Source: Yamadazyma tenuis (Eukaryota > Ascomycota > Pichiomycetes > Serinales > Debaryomycetaceae). From it: 64,000 bases of DNA. The DNA lies in assembly GCF_029203305.1 (NCBI RefSeq), contig NC_089461.1, positions 1,488,001 through 1,552,000 on the forward strand, in the 5' to 3' direction. Below the pieces are notes generated by a model, which had not been told where the DNA came from, searched no databases, and was given only the letters and a program-made list of their open reading frames with translations. Positions 9,636 through 17,606 of the stretch are shown here, one piece after another. Numbering within the stretch: position 1 is the first letter of the stretch; the number at the start of each line of letters is the position of its first letter. A program made the position numbers and the translations under genes.

Positions 9636-10640
9636 ATGTCTGTGCTCAAGAAGCTCAAAATGTCTAAAATCTGTACCCATTCGGGCTCCTTCCATGCCGA
9701 CGAGTCTCTTGCTGTTTATATGCTTCAACAATTACCAAAATACAGCCAGTACGATTTAATTAGGTCCAGAGACCCTAAGGACTGGGAAGAAAGTGAGATT
9801 GTCATCGATGTGAGTGGAAAGTACGATGGTGAAAAGTACTTTGACCACCATCAAAGAGAGTTCTTTGAAACATTTCCAGGGTTCAGTACCAAGTTGAGTA
9901 GTGCTGGGTTAATCTACAAGCACTTTGGACAAGATATCATCAAACACAAATTGAATCTTACCGACAGTGTACAAGACTCCGAGATAATCAAGGGAATCTG
10001 GGAAAAGATATACAAGGAGTTCATTGAAAGTATTGATGCTAACGACAACGGAATCAGCAAATACGATGAGTCTGCTACCGCTAGTTTAGAACCAAAATTC
10101 GTCGACAGAAGCTTGATGTTGCCAAGTATTATTGCCAACTTAAACCCGCAGTGGTACAACGACCCTACCCCAGAAGACTTTGATAAGCAATTTTTAAAGA
10201 GCAGTGCCTTGATGGGACAGGTGTTTGAAAACGTGTTAGAATATCATGGAGTCTCTTGGGTCAAATCCAAGGCTATTGTGGAAGATGCCATAAAAGGTAG
10301 GTTTGATGTGGACAAGTCTGGGGCTATTATCAAGTTAGAAAAATACTGCCAATGGAAAACCCACTTATATAATACCGAAAAGGAGCTCGGAATCGAAGAG
10401 GCTATCAAGTTTGTATTGTACAAAGATTCTTCCAACAGTTGGAGAATTAGCACTGTTTCTGTCAATAGTGGATCGTTTGAGTTCAGGTTGGGAATCAAAG
10501 AGAAATGGAGAGGAATCAGAGATGAGGAGTTGAGCAAAATGGTTGGTATTGAAGACGGTATTTTTGTTCACGCAAACGGATTTATTGGAGGGGCCAAGTC
10601 GTTCGAGAGTGCTTTGAAGATTGCCCGGGAGAGTTTATAA
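9636..10640 (+). CDS. MYG1 family exonuclease homologue (YER156C-like)
   Basis: MYG1 proteins are DHH-like metal-dependent 3'-5' RNA exonucleases; the mammalian one acts in nucleus and mitochondria. The 334-residue product shows HSGSFHADES near the N-terminus, DVSGKYDGEKYFDHHQREF (metal-binding DHH-like segment), a WYNDPTPEDFDKQF stretch in the middle, and FVHANGFIGGAKSFESAL at the C-terminus, all typical of the family. ATGs at 9636 and 9660 are both possible; the second gives 326 residues starting MSKICTHSG. The open frame begins one codon earlier at a TTG. It follows the P450 gene on the same strand by about 100 bp, with no sign that the two are functionally linked. Confidence 0.9.
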   Translation: MSVLKKLKMSKICTHSGSFHADESLAVYMLQQLPKYSQYDLIRSRDPKDWEESEIVIDVSGKYDGEKYFDHHQREFFETFPGFSTKLSSAGLIYKHFGQDIIKHKLNLTDSVQDSEIIKGIWEKIYKEFIESIDANDNGISKYDESATASLEPKFVDRSLMLPSIIANLNPQWYNDPTPEDFDKQFLKSSALMGQVFENVLEYHGVSWVKSKAIVEDAIKGRFDVDKSGAIIKLEKYCQWKTHLYNTEKELGIEEAIKFVLYKDSSNSWRISTVSVNSGSFEFRLGIKEKWRGIRDEELSKMVGIEDGIFVHANGFIGGAKSFESALKIARESL

Positions 10641-10723
10641 TTTATTATATATTTATTTAATCCAAAAACACAAATTAGGAAGAGAGAAGAGGTTTAAAAA
10701 AAGATAGAGGATCCAAAGAGTTT

Positions 10724-10828
10724 CTAGCCCAGTTCTGTTACCACTGTGACTGGCACGCCAAAATCAGGATTATTTCTGGGCATATCTTGGCTCCTGTGTG
10801 AAGCCTTGGATTTGGAATAAGCAGCCAT
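10724..10828 (-). CDS. Candidate 34-residue micro-ORF
   Basis: A minus-strand ATG at 10828 opens a 34-codon frame ending in TAG at 10724-10726. The product is hydrophilic, basic at the start (MAAYSKSKASHRSQDM) and ends PVTVVTE, one CTG codon, Gly. What raises it above chance is context. A TATA box in the right orientation lies about 106 bp upstream (10934-10941), the ATG sits in AACAATAATGG, which is a good yeast context, and A/T-rich polyadenylation-like sequence follows the stop. I do not recognise it. A 34-codon frame can occur by chance, so it is only a candidate. Confidence 0.35.
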   Translation of the reverse strand: MAAYSKSKASHRSQDMPRNNPDFGVPVTVVTELG

Positions 10829-11379
10829 TATTGTTGAAAACGTGGGACTAGAGATTTCAGAATGGAGGAGAAGGAGTTGACAGTTAAAGAACCAATTGTT
10901 AAGTGAAAAACGTTGGGTATTGTAAAATTGTCGTTTATATAAGGTATGAGGCTTCTAATCGTGACTGACATGAAGGTGCTGCAAGGTGGTGCTTAGGCAG
11001 TACATTCAATAGACTAACTTTCCAGAGTCTCACATGGGTACAGAGAGTTGAAATAAGATAAAAACATGTTTCTCATATTTTGCGGCCAAGAACGGTTCTT
11101 TCAAAAAATTGAAGCTTCTTGGCGGAATACTTAAGTATACAAAATTCTCGTTTTGTCATTTTTTTTCACAGACTTATCTACTGATTCACAGATCTGTGCT
11201 TTTAATACTTTCGTTTAAAGCATATCGTCGTTGTCTACTCGATATATAGCGACTCTTACAGCCAGTTTATTGATTGTCAGACTTTCAACTCGTTTCTAAC
11301 AATAAAGTCTACTTTAATTGCAACTGTTGAAACTGACAGAAACCCTCATGATTACGATGAGGAATTAAAATTAAGGTGT
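10829..11379. other. Upstream region of the ENA ATPase gene
   Basis: These 551 bp lie between the candidate micro-ORF and the ENA frame. They contain the bidirectional TATA-like sequence near 10934 and a second TATA-like run (GATATATAG) near 11241, which would suit ENA transcription. The plus-strand ATGs at 11348 and 11357 are out of frame with ENA and hit a stop after six codons. The ENA frame itself is open back to 11206, just after an in-frame TAA, but contains no ATG. Poly-T runs near 11160 could act as nucleosome-excluding sequence. Confidence 0.5.
10934..10941 (-). promoter_or_regulatory. TATA box upstream of the candidate micro-ORF
   Basis: On the minus strand TATATAAA fits TATAWAWR and lies about 106 bp before the ATG at 10828. 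The overlapping plus-strand reading, TATATAAG, also fits, but the ENA coding start is more than 430 bp away in that direction. Confidence 0.4.
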
Positions 11380-14300
11380 GTGTCTGCAAATAAAACATTT
11401 CAAGCTGAAAATGCTTATCGATGTTCGTATCAACAAGTCCTAGATTATTGGCATGTTGATTTCAATCATGGATTGACCCCACAACAAGTGGAAGAAAATT
11501 CAAAGATATATGGTGCTAACAATCTTGGTGAAGAAACCTCGATTAGCTACACCAAGATTTTGGCCCATCAGGTGTTCAACGCGATGATTTTGGTATTATT
11601 AATCTCCCTAATCATTGCCTTGGCCATCAAAGATTGGATCTCGGGTGGTGTTATCGGTGCTGTTGTATTGGTCAATATCGTTGTTGGATTCATTCAGGAG
11701 ATTAAGGCTGAAAAGACCATGGGGTCTTTGAAGTCTTTGTCTTCGCCTTCTGCCCGGGTGTTGAGAGGTGGTGAAGAATTGAATATCAATACGAGCGAGT
11801 TGGTTCCTGGTGATATTGTTCATGTTAGAGTTGGTGACACGATTCCTGCTGATTTGAGGTTGATTGAAACAGTCAATTTGGAGTCGGATGAGGCTCTTTT
11901 GACGGGCGAATCTTTGCCAGTAGCCAAGGACGCGGAAGAAGTATTGGACGAGGAATGTCCGGTTGGTGACAGGTGTAATATGGCCTATTCTTCTGCTGTT
12001 GCGGCAAAGGGAAGAGGTGTTGGTATTGCTGTCGCAACTGGTTTGAACACGGAAATTGGAAAGATTGCATCCTCTTTGAAAGATTCCGACAGTAAATTGA
12101 TTGTGTTCATAAAACCGGGTTCAGGCGTCAAAGGGATATTTAGTGCTATAGGGCAATCTGCTTACAATGTCGTGATGTATGTTTTGGGGGTTACTGTTGG
12201 TACACCTCTTCAAAGACGCTTGTCATGGTTGGCTATCATTTTGTTCTGGATCGCAGTGCTCTTTGCAATCGTTGTAATGGCATCTCAAAGCTTCAGAGTG
12301 AACGTTTCTGTGGCTATTTATGCTGTTTGTGTGGCCTTGTCCATGATTCCATCGTCATTGGTAGTGGTTTTAACCATCACTATGGCTATTAGTGCTCAAG
12401 TTATGGTCACTAAACACGTCATTGTTCGTAAATTGGATTCCCTAGAAGCGTTGGGAGGAATCAATGACATTTGTTCTGATAAAACTGGTACTTTAACTTT
12501 GGGTAAGATGATTGCAAGAAAGGTATGGATTCCAACTGTTGGGACTTACTTTGTGCAAAACTCGAGCAATGTTTTAGATTCTAGGGATGGTGATATTAAT
12601 TTCAGCAAGTGTAGTCCTCAGTATACCAACGAAACTGACCAACTAATTGAGTTTAATGCAATCTCTTCAATATCCTTTTCTGAAAACGCAGAAAAATGGT
12701 TTTACACAGCGTCATTGGCTAATATTGCTAGTGTTAACCAGGTTAATAAAGATGAAGGTCCTGTTTGGGAAGCTCATGGGGATGCGACTGAAATTGCTAT
12801 AAATGTATTCACTCAGAGATTTGGCTTCTTGAGAGATCAAATTATTCTGAAGGATCTGTTAGAACATATCTGTGAATTCCCATTTGATTCGTCAATCAAG
12901 AGAATGTCAGTTATCTACACAGAAAGTGTTACTCAGAAGTCTAGAGTATATACAAAGGGTGCAGTAGAACGTGTATTAGACATTTGCAGTTTCTGGTATG
13001 GGGAAAATACCGACAATCAGACTCTTATACCATTGACCAACGAAGACAAACAATTCATCGAACAAAACATGAATGCTCTTTCGAGTGATGGTTTGAGAGT
13101 TTTAGCATTTGCAACCAGAGAAATTTGCTTGACTAAAGAGAATAGCGAACGCCGTGAAGAAGTAGAACAGAACCTAATTTTCCAAGGCTTAATTGGGATT
13201 TATGATCCTCCTAGACCCGAAACAGCACCCTCAGTTAAGTTATGCCACCAAGCTGGAATTAACGTACGTATGTTAACTGGTGATCATCCGGGAACTGCAA
13301 AAGCCATTGCACAGGAAGTAGGTATTATTCCTCGTAACTTGGACCACTATTCTGAAGATGTTGTTAAGGTGATGGTAATGACAGCGATGGAATTTGATGC
13401 TCTTTCAAATGACCAAGTTGATTCTTTGCCTTTGTTGCCATTAGTCATTGCAAGATGTGCCCCACAAACCAAAGTCAGAATGATTGAGGCTTTACATCGT
13501 AGAGACAAGTTCTGTGCTATGACTGGAGACGGTGTCAACGATTCTCCTTCATTAAAGAAAGCAGATGTGGGTATTGCCATGGGTATGAATGGATCTGATG
13601 TTGCCAAAGACGCTTCCGATATCATCTTGGCCGACGACAACTTTGCTTCGATTTTGCATGCCATTGAAGAAGGAAGGCGAATGTCTTCTAATATCCAGAA
13701 ATTTGTATTGCAATTGCTTGCAGAGAACGTGGCACAAGCATTGTATTTGATGATTGGATTGGCATTTATTGATACTGATTCTTATTCGGTGTTTCCAATG
13801 TCACCTGTTCAATGTCTCTGGGTTATTGTGGCCACATCGTGTTTCCCGGCCATGGGGTTGGGTCAAGAAAAGGCTGCGGAAGACATCTTGCAGGCTCCGC
13901 CAAATCATAATATTTTCACATTAGAAATTGTCATTGATATGTTTGTGTACGGGTTTTGGATGTCAGCCTGCTGTATGGCAGTTTTCGCCATTGTGGTATT
14001 CAAGATCGGTGATGGTGATTTGGGACATAACTGTAACACTGGCAGTGGAACTGGCTGCGAATTGGTTTTTAGAGGAAGATCCGCAGCGTTTGCTGCCTTC
14101 ACTTGGTGTGCTTTGATTTTGGCTTGGGAATGCATTCATACTCGCTTTTCGCTTTTTAACATGAGGCCTTATTCAGAACTCCCTTGGTATAAGGTTTTGG
14201 CCACAGACTTATGGGATAATACGTTTTTGTTTGTCTCTGTGCTAGGAGCAGCTGCATCCGTATTCCCAGTGGTTTATATACCTGTGATTAACAACAAGGT

Positions 14301-14502
14301 GTTTTTACAAGGACCTATTGGCTACGAATGGGGCCTTTCTGTCGCATTCACTCTAGTGTTCATATTGACTGTTGAATGTTGGAAGTGGATCAAGAGAATG
14401 TATTTGCGGAAGGGTATTGCACGCAACCCCGAGGACGACATGGAGGAAAACCATCCTTTCCACAAATATTCCAGTTTCTCTAAATCCAGTGATTTTGTTT
14501 AG
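11380..14502 (+). CDS. ENA1: ENA-type P-type ATPase (Na+/Li+/K+ efflux), start codon missing
   Basis: ENA proteins are plasma-membrane P-type (IID) ATPases that pump Na+, Li+ or K+ out of the cell. The 1040 residues show LLTGESLP (A domain), CSDKTGTLT with the phosphorylated Asp at about residue 367, FPFDSSIKRMS, MLTGD near 640, and AMTGDGVNDSPSLK. Ten membrane segments can be recognised, from ILVLLISLIIALAI to the last near LSVAFTLVFILTV. The C-terminus is full length. The N-terminus aligns with ENA proteins from codon 11380, but that codon is GTG. No ATG occurs in frame upstream to the stop at 11203, and the first internal ATG (11584) lies inside the first membrane segment. Possible causes are a sequence error, a small 5' exon or non-AUG initiation. 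Family assignment is firm; which ENA paralogue it is remains unknown. Confidence 0.9.
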   Translation: MSANKTFQAENAYRCSYQQVLDYWHVDFNHGLTPQQVEENSKIYGANNLGEETSISYTKILAHQVFNAMILVLLISLIIALAIKDWISGGVIGAVVLVNIVVGFIQEIKAEKTMGSLKSLSSPSARVLRGGEELNINTSELVPGDIVHVRVGDTIPADLRLIETVNLESDEALLTGESLPVAKDAEEVLDEECPVGDRCNMAYSSAVAAKGRGVGIAVATGLNTEIGKIASSLKDSDSKLIVFIKPGSGVKGIFSAIGQSAYNVVMYVLGVTVGTPLQRRLSWLAIILFWIAVLFAIVVMASQSFRVNVSVAIYAVCVALSMIPSSLVVVLTITMAISAQVMVTKHVIVRKLDSLEALGGINDICSDKTGTLTLGKMIARKVWIPTVGTYFVQNSSNVLDSRDGDINFSKCSPQYTNETDQLIEFNAISSISFSENAEKWFYTASLANIASVNQVNKDEGPVWEAHGDATEIAINVFTQRFGFLRDQIILKDLLEHICEFPFDSSIKRMSVIYTESVTQKSRVYTKGAVERVLDICSFWYGENTDNQTLIPLTNEDKQFIEQNMNALSSDGLRVLAFATREICLTKENSERREEVEQNLIFQGLIGIYDPPRPETAPSVKLCHQAGINVRMLTGDHPGTAKAIAQEVGIIPRNLDHYSEDVVKVMVMTAMEFDALSNDQVDSLPLLPLVIARCAPQTKVRMIEALHRRDKFCAMTGDGVNDSPSLKKADVGIAMGMNGSDVAKDASDIILADDNFASILHAIEEGRRMSSNIQKFVLQLLAENVAQALYLMIGLAFIDTDSYSVFPMSPVQCLWVIVATSCFPAMGLGQEKAAEDILQAPPNHNIFTLEIVIDMFVYGFWMSACCMAVFAIVVFKIGDGDLGHNCNTGSGTGCELVFRGRSAAFAAFTWCALILAWECIHTRFSLFNMRPYSELPWYKVLATDLWDNTFLFVSVLGAAASVFPVVYIPVINNKVFLQGPIGYEWGLSVAFTLVFILTVECWKWIKRMYLRKGIARNPEDDMEENHPFHKYSSFSKSSDFV

Positions 14503-14629
14503 CATCATACTTGCTTTCAGGTATAATTGTGTACTTTTTTTCACCGAACTACGGTTTTTTTGTATTATCAATTGTATGTCCTAGTTATATAGAGTCTGTG
14601 TTTTTCGCATTTTCGAATTTCGTTATTCA

Positions 14630-14851
14630 ATGATAGAAGTCTCAGTGAACGATAGACTTGGTAAGAAGATCAAAGTCAAGTGCCTTCCGTCTGACACTAT
14701 TGGTGACTTTAAGAAGATCCTCTCACTACAAATCGGCACGAACCATGAAAAGATTGTTTTGAAAAAGGGAAACCAAATCTTCAAGAACCACATCACCCTC
14801 GATGACTATGAGGTGCACGATGGATTCAACTTTGAGCTCTATTATTCGTAA
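14630..14851 (+). CDS. HUB1: Hub1 ubiquitin-like splicing modifier
   Basis: Hub1/UBL5 is a ubiquitin-fold protein that binds Snu66 in the tri-snRNP without covalent conjugation and affects splice-site choice. The 73-residue protein follows the family throughout: [18 protein letters not shown] at the start, [28 protein letters not shown], and [10 protein letters not shown] at the end. The C-terminal Tyr-Tyr pair followed by one residue is typical and replaces the Gly-Gly of ubiquitin. It lies 127 bp after ENA on the same strand and is convergent with PPG1. It is intronless here. Confidence 0.96.
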   Translation: MIEVSVNDRLGKKIKVKCLPSDTIGDFKKILSLQIGTNHEKIVLKKGNQIFKNHITLDDYEVHDGFNFELYYS

Positions 14852-14997
14852 ACATATTTAATCGACCTACTTAAGAAGAGCCTTCCAGTTTCTATACCAC
14901 CAAGAAAGACTTCCTCGACACGCTGAGTTCATCATAATATCCATGTTCCACAAACTCCACACATTCGTCATGTATTAATCATTAATATACATCATGC

Positions 14998-16038
14998 CTA
15001 TAGAAAGTAATCAATCTCCTTGGACCTTATATATGCCAGTCCATCAAATTCGTTCACTCCATTCATCAGCTTCCCGTTGACGGTATCTTCATCATTTTGT
15101 GGTGAAGCCTCAAATACATTAAAGAATTGTCCGGGAAGTACCTCACGTTTCTCAGTGCTTCCAGTATCAAAGTTGGAATGACTGATTTCAAGCACACTGG
15201 CCTTGTTACCACACCTATAACAGTAGTTAGGGGCCAGCCATACTGTTACACATTTTCCTCGCCAATAACTTACGTATCCTTCATTACACAACTGATGAGC
15301 CCGTAGAAGCTGTACCAACAGATTGTCATGACAGAACTTGTGCATCACGTCAGATCCAAACAAGTACCCAGCACCCCGTGGACTTAACTTGAAGTCAAGG
15401 ATCTCCGGATCCGGGTCCGACCACACCAAATCTGCCATTATTCCATCATGCGGAATCTCTTTGAATCGATCCACTGCACGGATCTGATCTATCTGTTGAC
15501 AGCTTGGCAGTAATCCTCCGTGAGTAGCAAATATACGACCATCTATGATGGCTCCCAATGGCAAATAGTCAAAAACATCGGTAACGTAGCTCCACACCGC
15601 ACTGCTTCCTCCATACTTGTTCAAAACCTCAGTGTAGAACCCATAGTTCGTGGTGATAGTACGAGACTCGTGGTTACCTCGAATCAAGAAAATTCGATCA
15701 GGGTATCGTAGTTTTAGACAGATCAAAAGGGAAATGGTTTCGACAGAATAATACCCTCTATCGACGTAATCACCTAGAAAGAGGTACGTTGTGTGAGGTG
15801 TCGGACCTCCAATACGGAAGATCTCCAAGAGATCATGGTACTGTCCGTGGATATCCCCCACAAGTGTTATGGGTGATTGGAGAGTCATGACATTGGGCGT
15901 TTCTAACAACGCCGATTTGAGCTGGTGACAAAGTAGCTGGATCACGTGCGACAGGAGGAGCTGGGGTGAGCTGTGATCAAGAAGCTGCGATAGACAGTGA
16001 TCGAGGTCCGTTAGGGACGACATTACAGGGACTGTCAT
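14998..16038 (-). CDS. PPG1: Ppg1, PP2A-like serine/threonine phosphatase
   Basis: This 346-residue catalytic subunit belongs to the PP2A-like group; yeast Ppg1 works with the Far/STRIPAK complex and in glycogen accumulation. All phosphoesterase motifs are present: VGDIHGQYHD, FLGDYVDRG, IRGNHESR, HGGLLPS, and APNYCYRCGN. The closest family is Ppg1 rather than Sit4, Pph3 or Pph21/22, judged by IGGPTPHTTYLFLGDY, DRFKEIPHDGIMADLVWSDP, the insertion after the YRCGN segment and the C-terminal DYFL, which could be methylated. The ATG at 16038 is used; ATG 16023 is an alternative. It lies 82 bp downstream of ARG8 in tandem, with a TCGCGATCGC palindrome in between. Confidence 0.9.
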   Translation of the reverse strand: MTVPVMSSLTDLDHCLSQLLDHSSPQLLLSHVIQLLCHQLKSALLETPNVMTLQSPITLVGDIHGQYHDLLEIFRIGGPTPHTTYLFLGDYVDRGYYSVETISLLICLKLRYPDRIFLIRGNHESRTITTNYGFYTEVLNKYGGSSAVWSYVTDVFDYLPLGAIIDGRIFATHGGLLPSCQQIDQIRAVDRFKEIPHDGIMADLVWSDPDPEILDFKLSPRGAGYLFGSDVMHKFCHDNLLVQLLRAHQLCNEGYVSYWRGKCVTVWLAPNYCYRCGNKASVLEISHSNFDTGSTEKREVLPGQFFNVFEASPQNDEDTVNGKLMNGVNEFDGLAYIRSKEIDYFL

Positions 16039-16120
16039 CTTGTATCCGTCGAGTCTCGCTCAAGCTGCTGTTTTAGATTTTCGCGATCGCAAATTTTCTA
16101 TTACCATCGTCTACTGCTAT

Positions 16121-17425
16121 CTAAGCTAGGTACCTGTCCACAGCTGTTGAGAAGATTTCAAGACCAGCGGTGATGACTTCGTCTGGGACATTCAAAGCAG
16201 GGACAAACCGAATGACGTTCATTCCAGCACTTAATAATAATAATCCATTGTCACGACACTCAGCGATGATTTGGTTAATATCGACCCTCTCATCAAATTG
16301 TAATCCCAACAAAAGTCCCCTTCCTTTGACTTTAGCAAGGTCTGGATAGCGTTCAGCAATCTTTCCAAGACCAGCCACAAATTTCTCCGACTTCAACGTT
16401 ACTCCTTGCAAGAATTCTTTGTCACTGACTTTATCAACCACAAACAGACCAATTTTTGCACCCAAGGGATTACCACCATAAGTAGTTCCATGGTCACCAA
16501 CCTTCAATACATTCTCTATCTTTTCATTGATCAATGTGGCCCCAACCGGGAACCCATTTCCTAAGGTCTTGGCCATGGTGACAATATCTGGATGTCCTTC
16601 AGTTGGAAGTGTAGAATGAGCCCACAAGTTTCCAGTCCGGCCCAAACCACATTGGATCTCATCGTAGATTAACACGGCGTTGTTTTCCGTACATAATTGA
16701 CGCAACTGGATGAGAAAGTCTCCATCAATTGGAGTGACACCACCTTCTCCTTGAATGGGTTCAATTATTACTCCACAGGTTTTGTCGCTAATAACAGCCT
16801 TGACACTTTCGATATCTCCAGCCTTAGCCACCTTGACCCCAGGAATTAATGGTGCAAACGGTGCTTGGTACTTTGGGTTAGGAGTTACAGATAATGCACC
16901 CATAGACCTCCCGTGAAACGAGTTTTCAAAAGTGATGAGCTCAAACTTATCTTCACTAAAGCTTTTTCCATGTTTTCTGGCAAATTTGAGAGCAGCTTCG
17001 TTGGCTTCGGTTCCTGAGTTACACAAGAAAACTCGGGAAGCATCGTGCATTCCTCCACTGGCGATGGTCTTCGTCACTAACTTGTTGCACAATTCTCCAG
17101 CATGCAAATTGTAAAATAAATTGGAACAGTGAATTAATGTGCCCGCTTGATTCAGGATTAATTCGGTAACATCGGGATTAGAATGACCTAAAGATGTTAC
17201 AGCAATACCTGCAATAAAGTCAATATACTCCTTGTTTTCCAAATCATACAAATATGACCCTTTTCCGTGGGTAAATACAATATCTGGTCTAGCATATGTA
17301 GTAGCTGTGTATGGCTTGATGATGGTATTGATGAAATCTTGACTCTGAGAAAGAATTCTGTGAGACTGATGAAACTTGCGGAAGCTGTGAGCCCGTCCGT
17401 TGATTTTAAATGTTGTTCTAATCAT
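16121..17425 (-). CDS. ARG8: Arg8, mitochondrial acetylornithine aminotransferase
   Basis: Arg8 is the PLP enzyme that makes N-acetylornithine in the mitochondrial matrix, the fourth step of arginine/ornithine synthesis. The 434-residue protein starts with a basic, acid-free, mitochondrial-type presequence (MIRTTFKINGRAHSFRKF). The fold-type I signatures follow: FLCNSGTEANEAALKFAR, ENSFHGRSMGAL, EPIQGEGGV, LIYDEIQCGLGRTG and the PLP lysine in MAKTLGNGFPVGA. Length agrees with the yeast enzyme (423). A consensus Gcn4 site lies 90 bp before the ATG, fitting general amino-acid control. It sits in the minus-strand run between ZRG17 and PPG1. Confidence 0.95.
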   Translation of the reverse strand: MIRTTFKINGRAHSFRKFHQSHRILSQSQDFINTIIKPYTATTYARPDIVFTHGKGSYLYDLENKEYIDFIAGIAVTSLGHSNPDVTELILNQAGTLIHCSNLFYNLHAGELCNKLVTKTIASGGMHDASRVFLCNSGTEANEAALKFARKHGKSFSEDKFELITFENSFHGRSMGALSVTPNPKYQAPFAPLIPGVKVAKAGDIESVKAVISDKTCGVIIEPIQGEGGVTPIDGDFLIQLRQLCTENNAVLIYDEIQCGLGRTGNLWAHSTLPTEGHPDIVTMAKTLGNGFPVGATLINEKIENVLKVGDHGTTYGGNPLGAKIGLFVVDKVSDKEFLQGVTLKSEKFVAGLGKIAERYPDLAKVKGRGLLLGLQFDERVDINQIIAECRDNGLLLLSAGMNVIRFVPALNVPDEVITAGLEIFSTAVDRYLA

Positions 17426-17514
17426 ACTGGTAACACTACAAAGTATATTTGGGAATCAGATCTCGAAAAAATGAAAAATGTACTTCTTTGCTGAGATTTC
17501 GCATCGCGCTTGAT

Positions 17515-17521
17515 TGACTCA
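17515..17521. promoter_or_regulatory. Gcn4 site (TGACTCA) upstream of ARG8
   Basis: TGACTCA at 17515-17521, within TTGACTCAT, is the exact Gcn4/bZIP core. It lies 90 bp upstream of the ARG8 ATG in the 181-bp ARG8 promoter. Gcn4 control of ARG8 is established in S. cerevisiae; here it is inferred from the site and its position. Confidence 0.8.
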
Positions 17522-17606
17522 TGGTTACCCTTTTCGGACTACCACAAACTTTTATATTTTGGATACATTAGCGGTATCGGAAATTTCAATGGTACAAGTC
17601 TATGAC

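Noticed and set aside
11294..11339. Possible intron end (TTCTAAC followed by CAG) before ENA
   Set aside because: No convincing donor with an ATG-containing first exon of matching phase was found, so I do not annotate an intron; it stays open as one explanation for the missing start.
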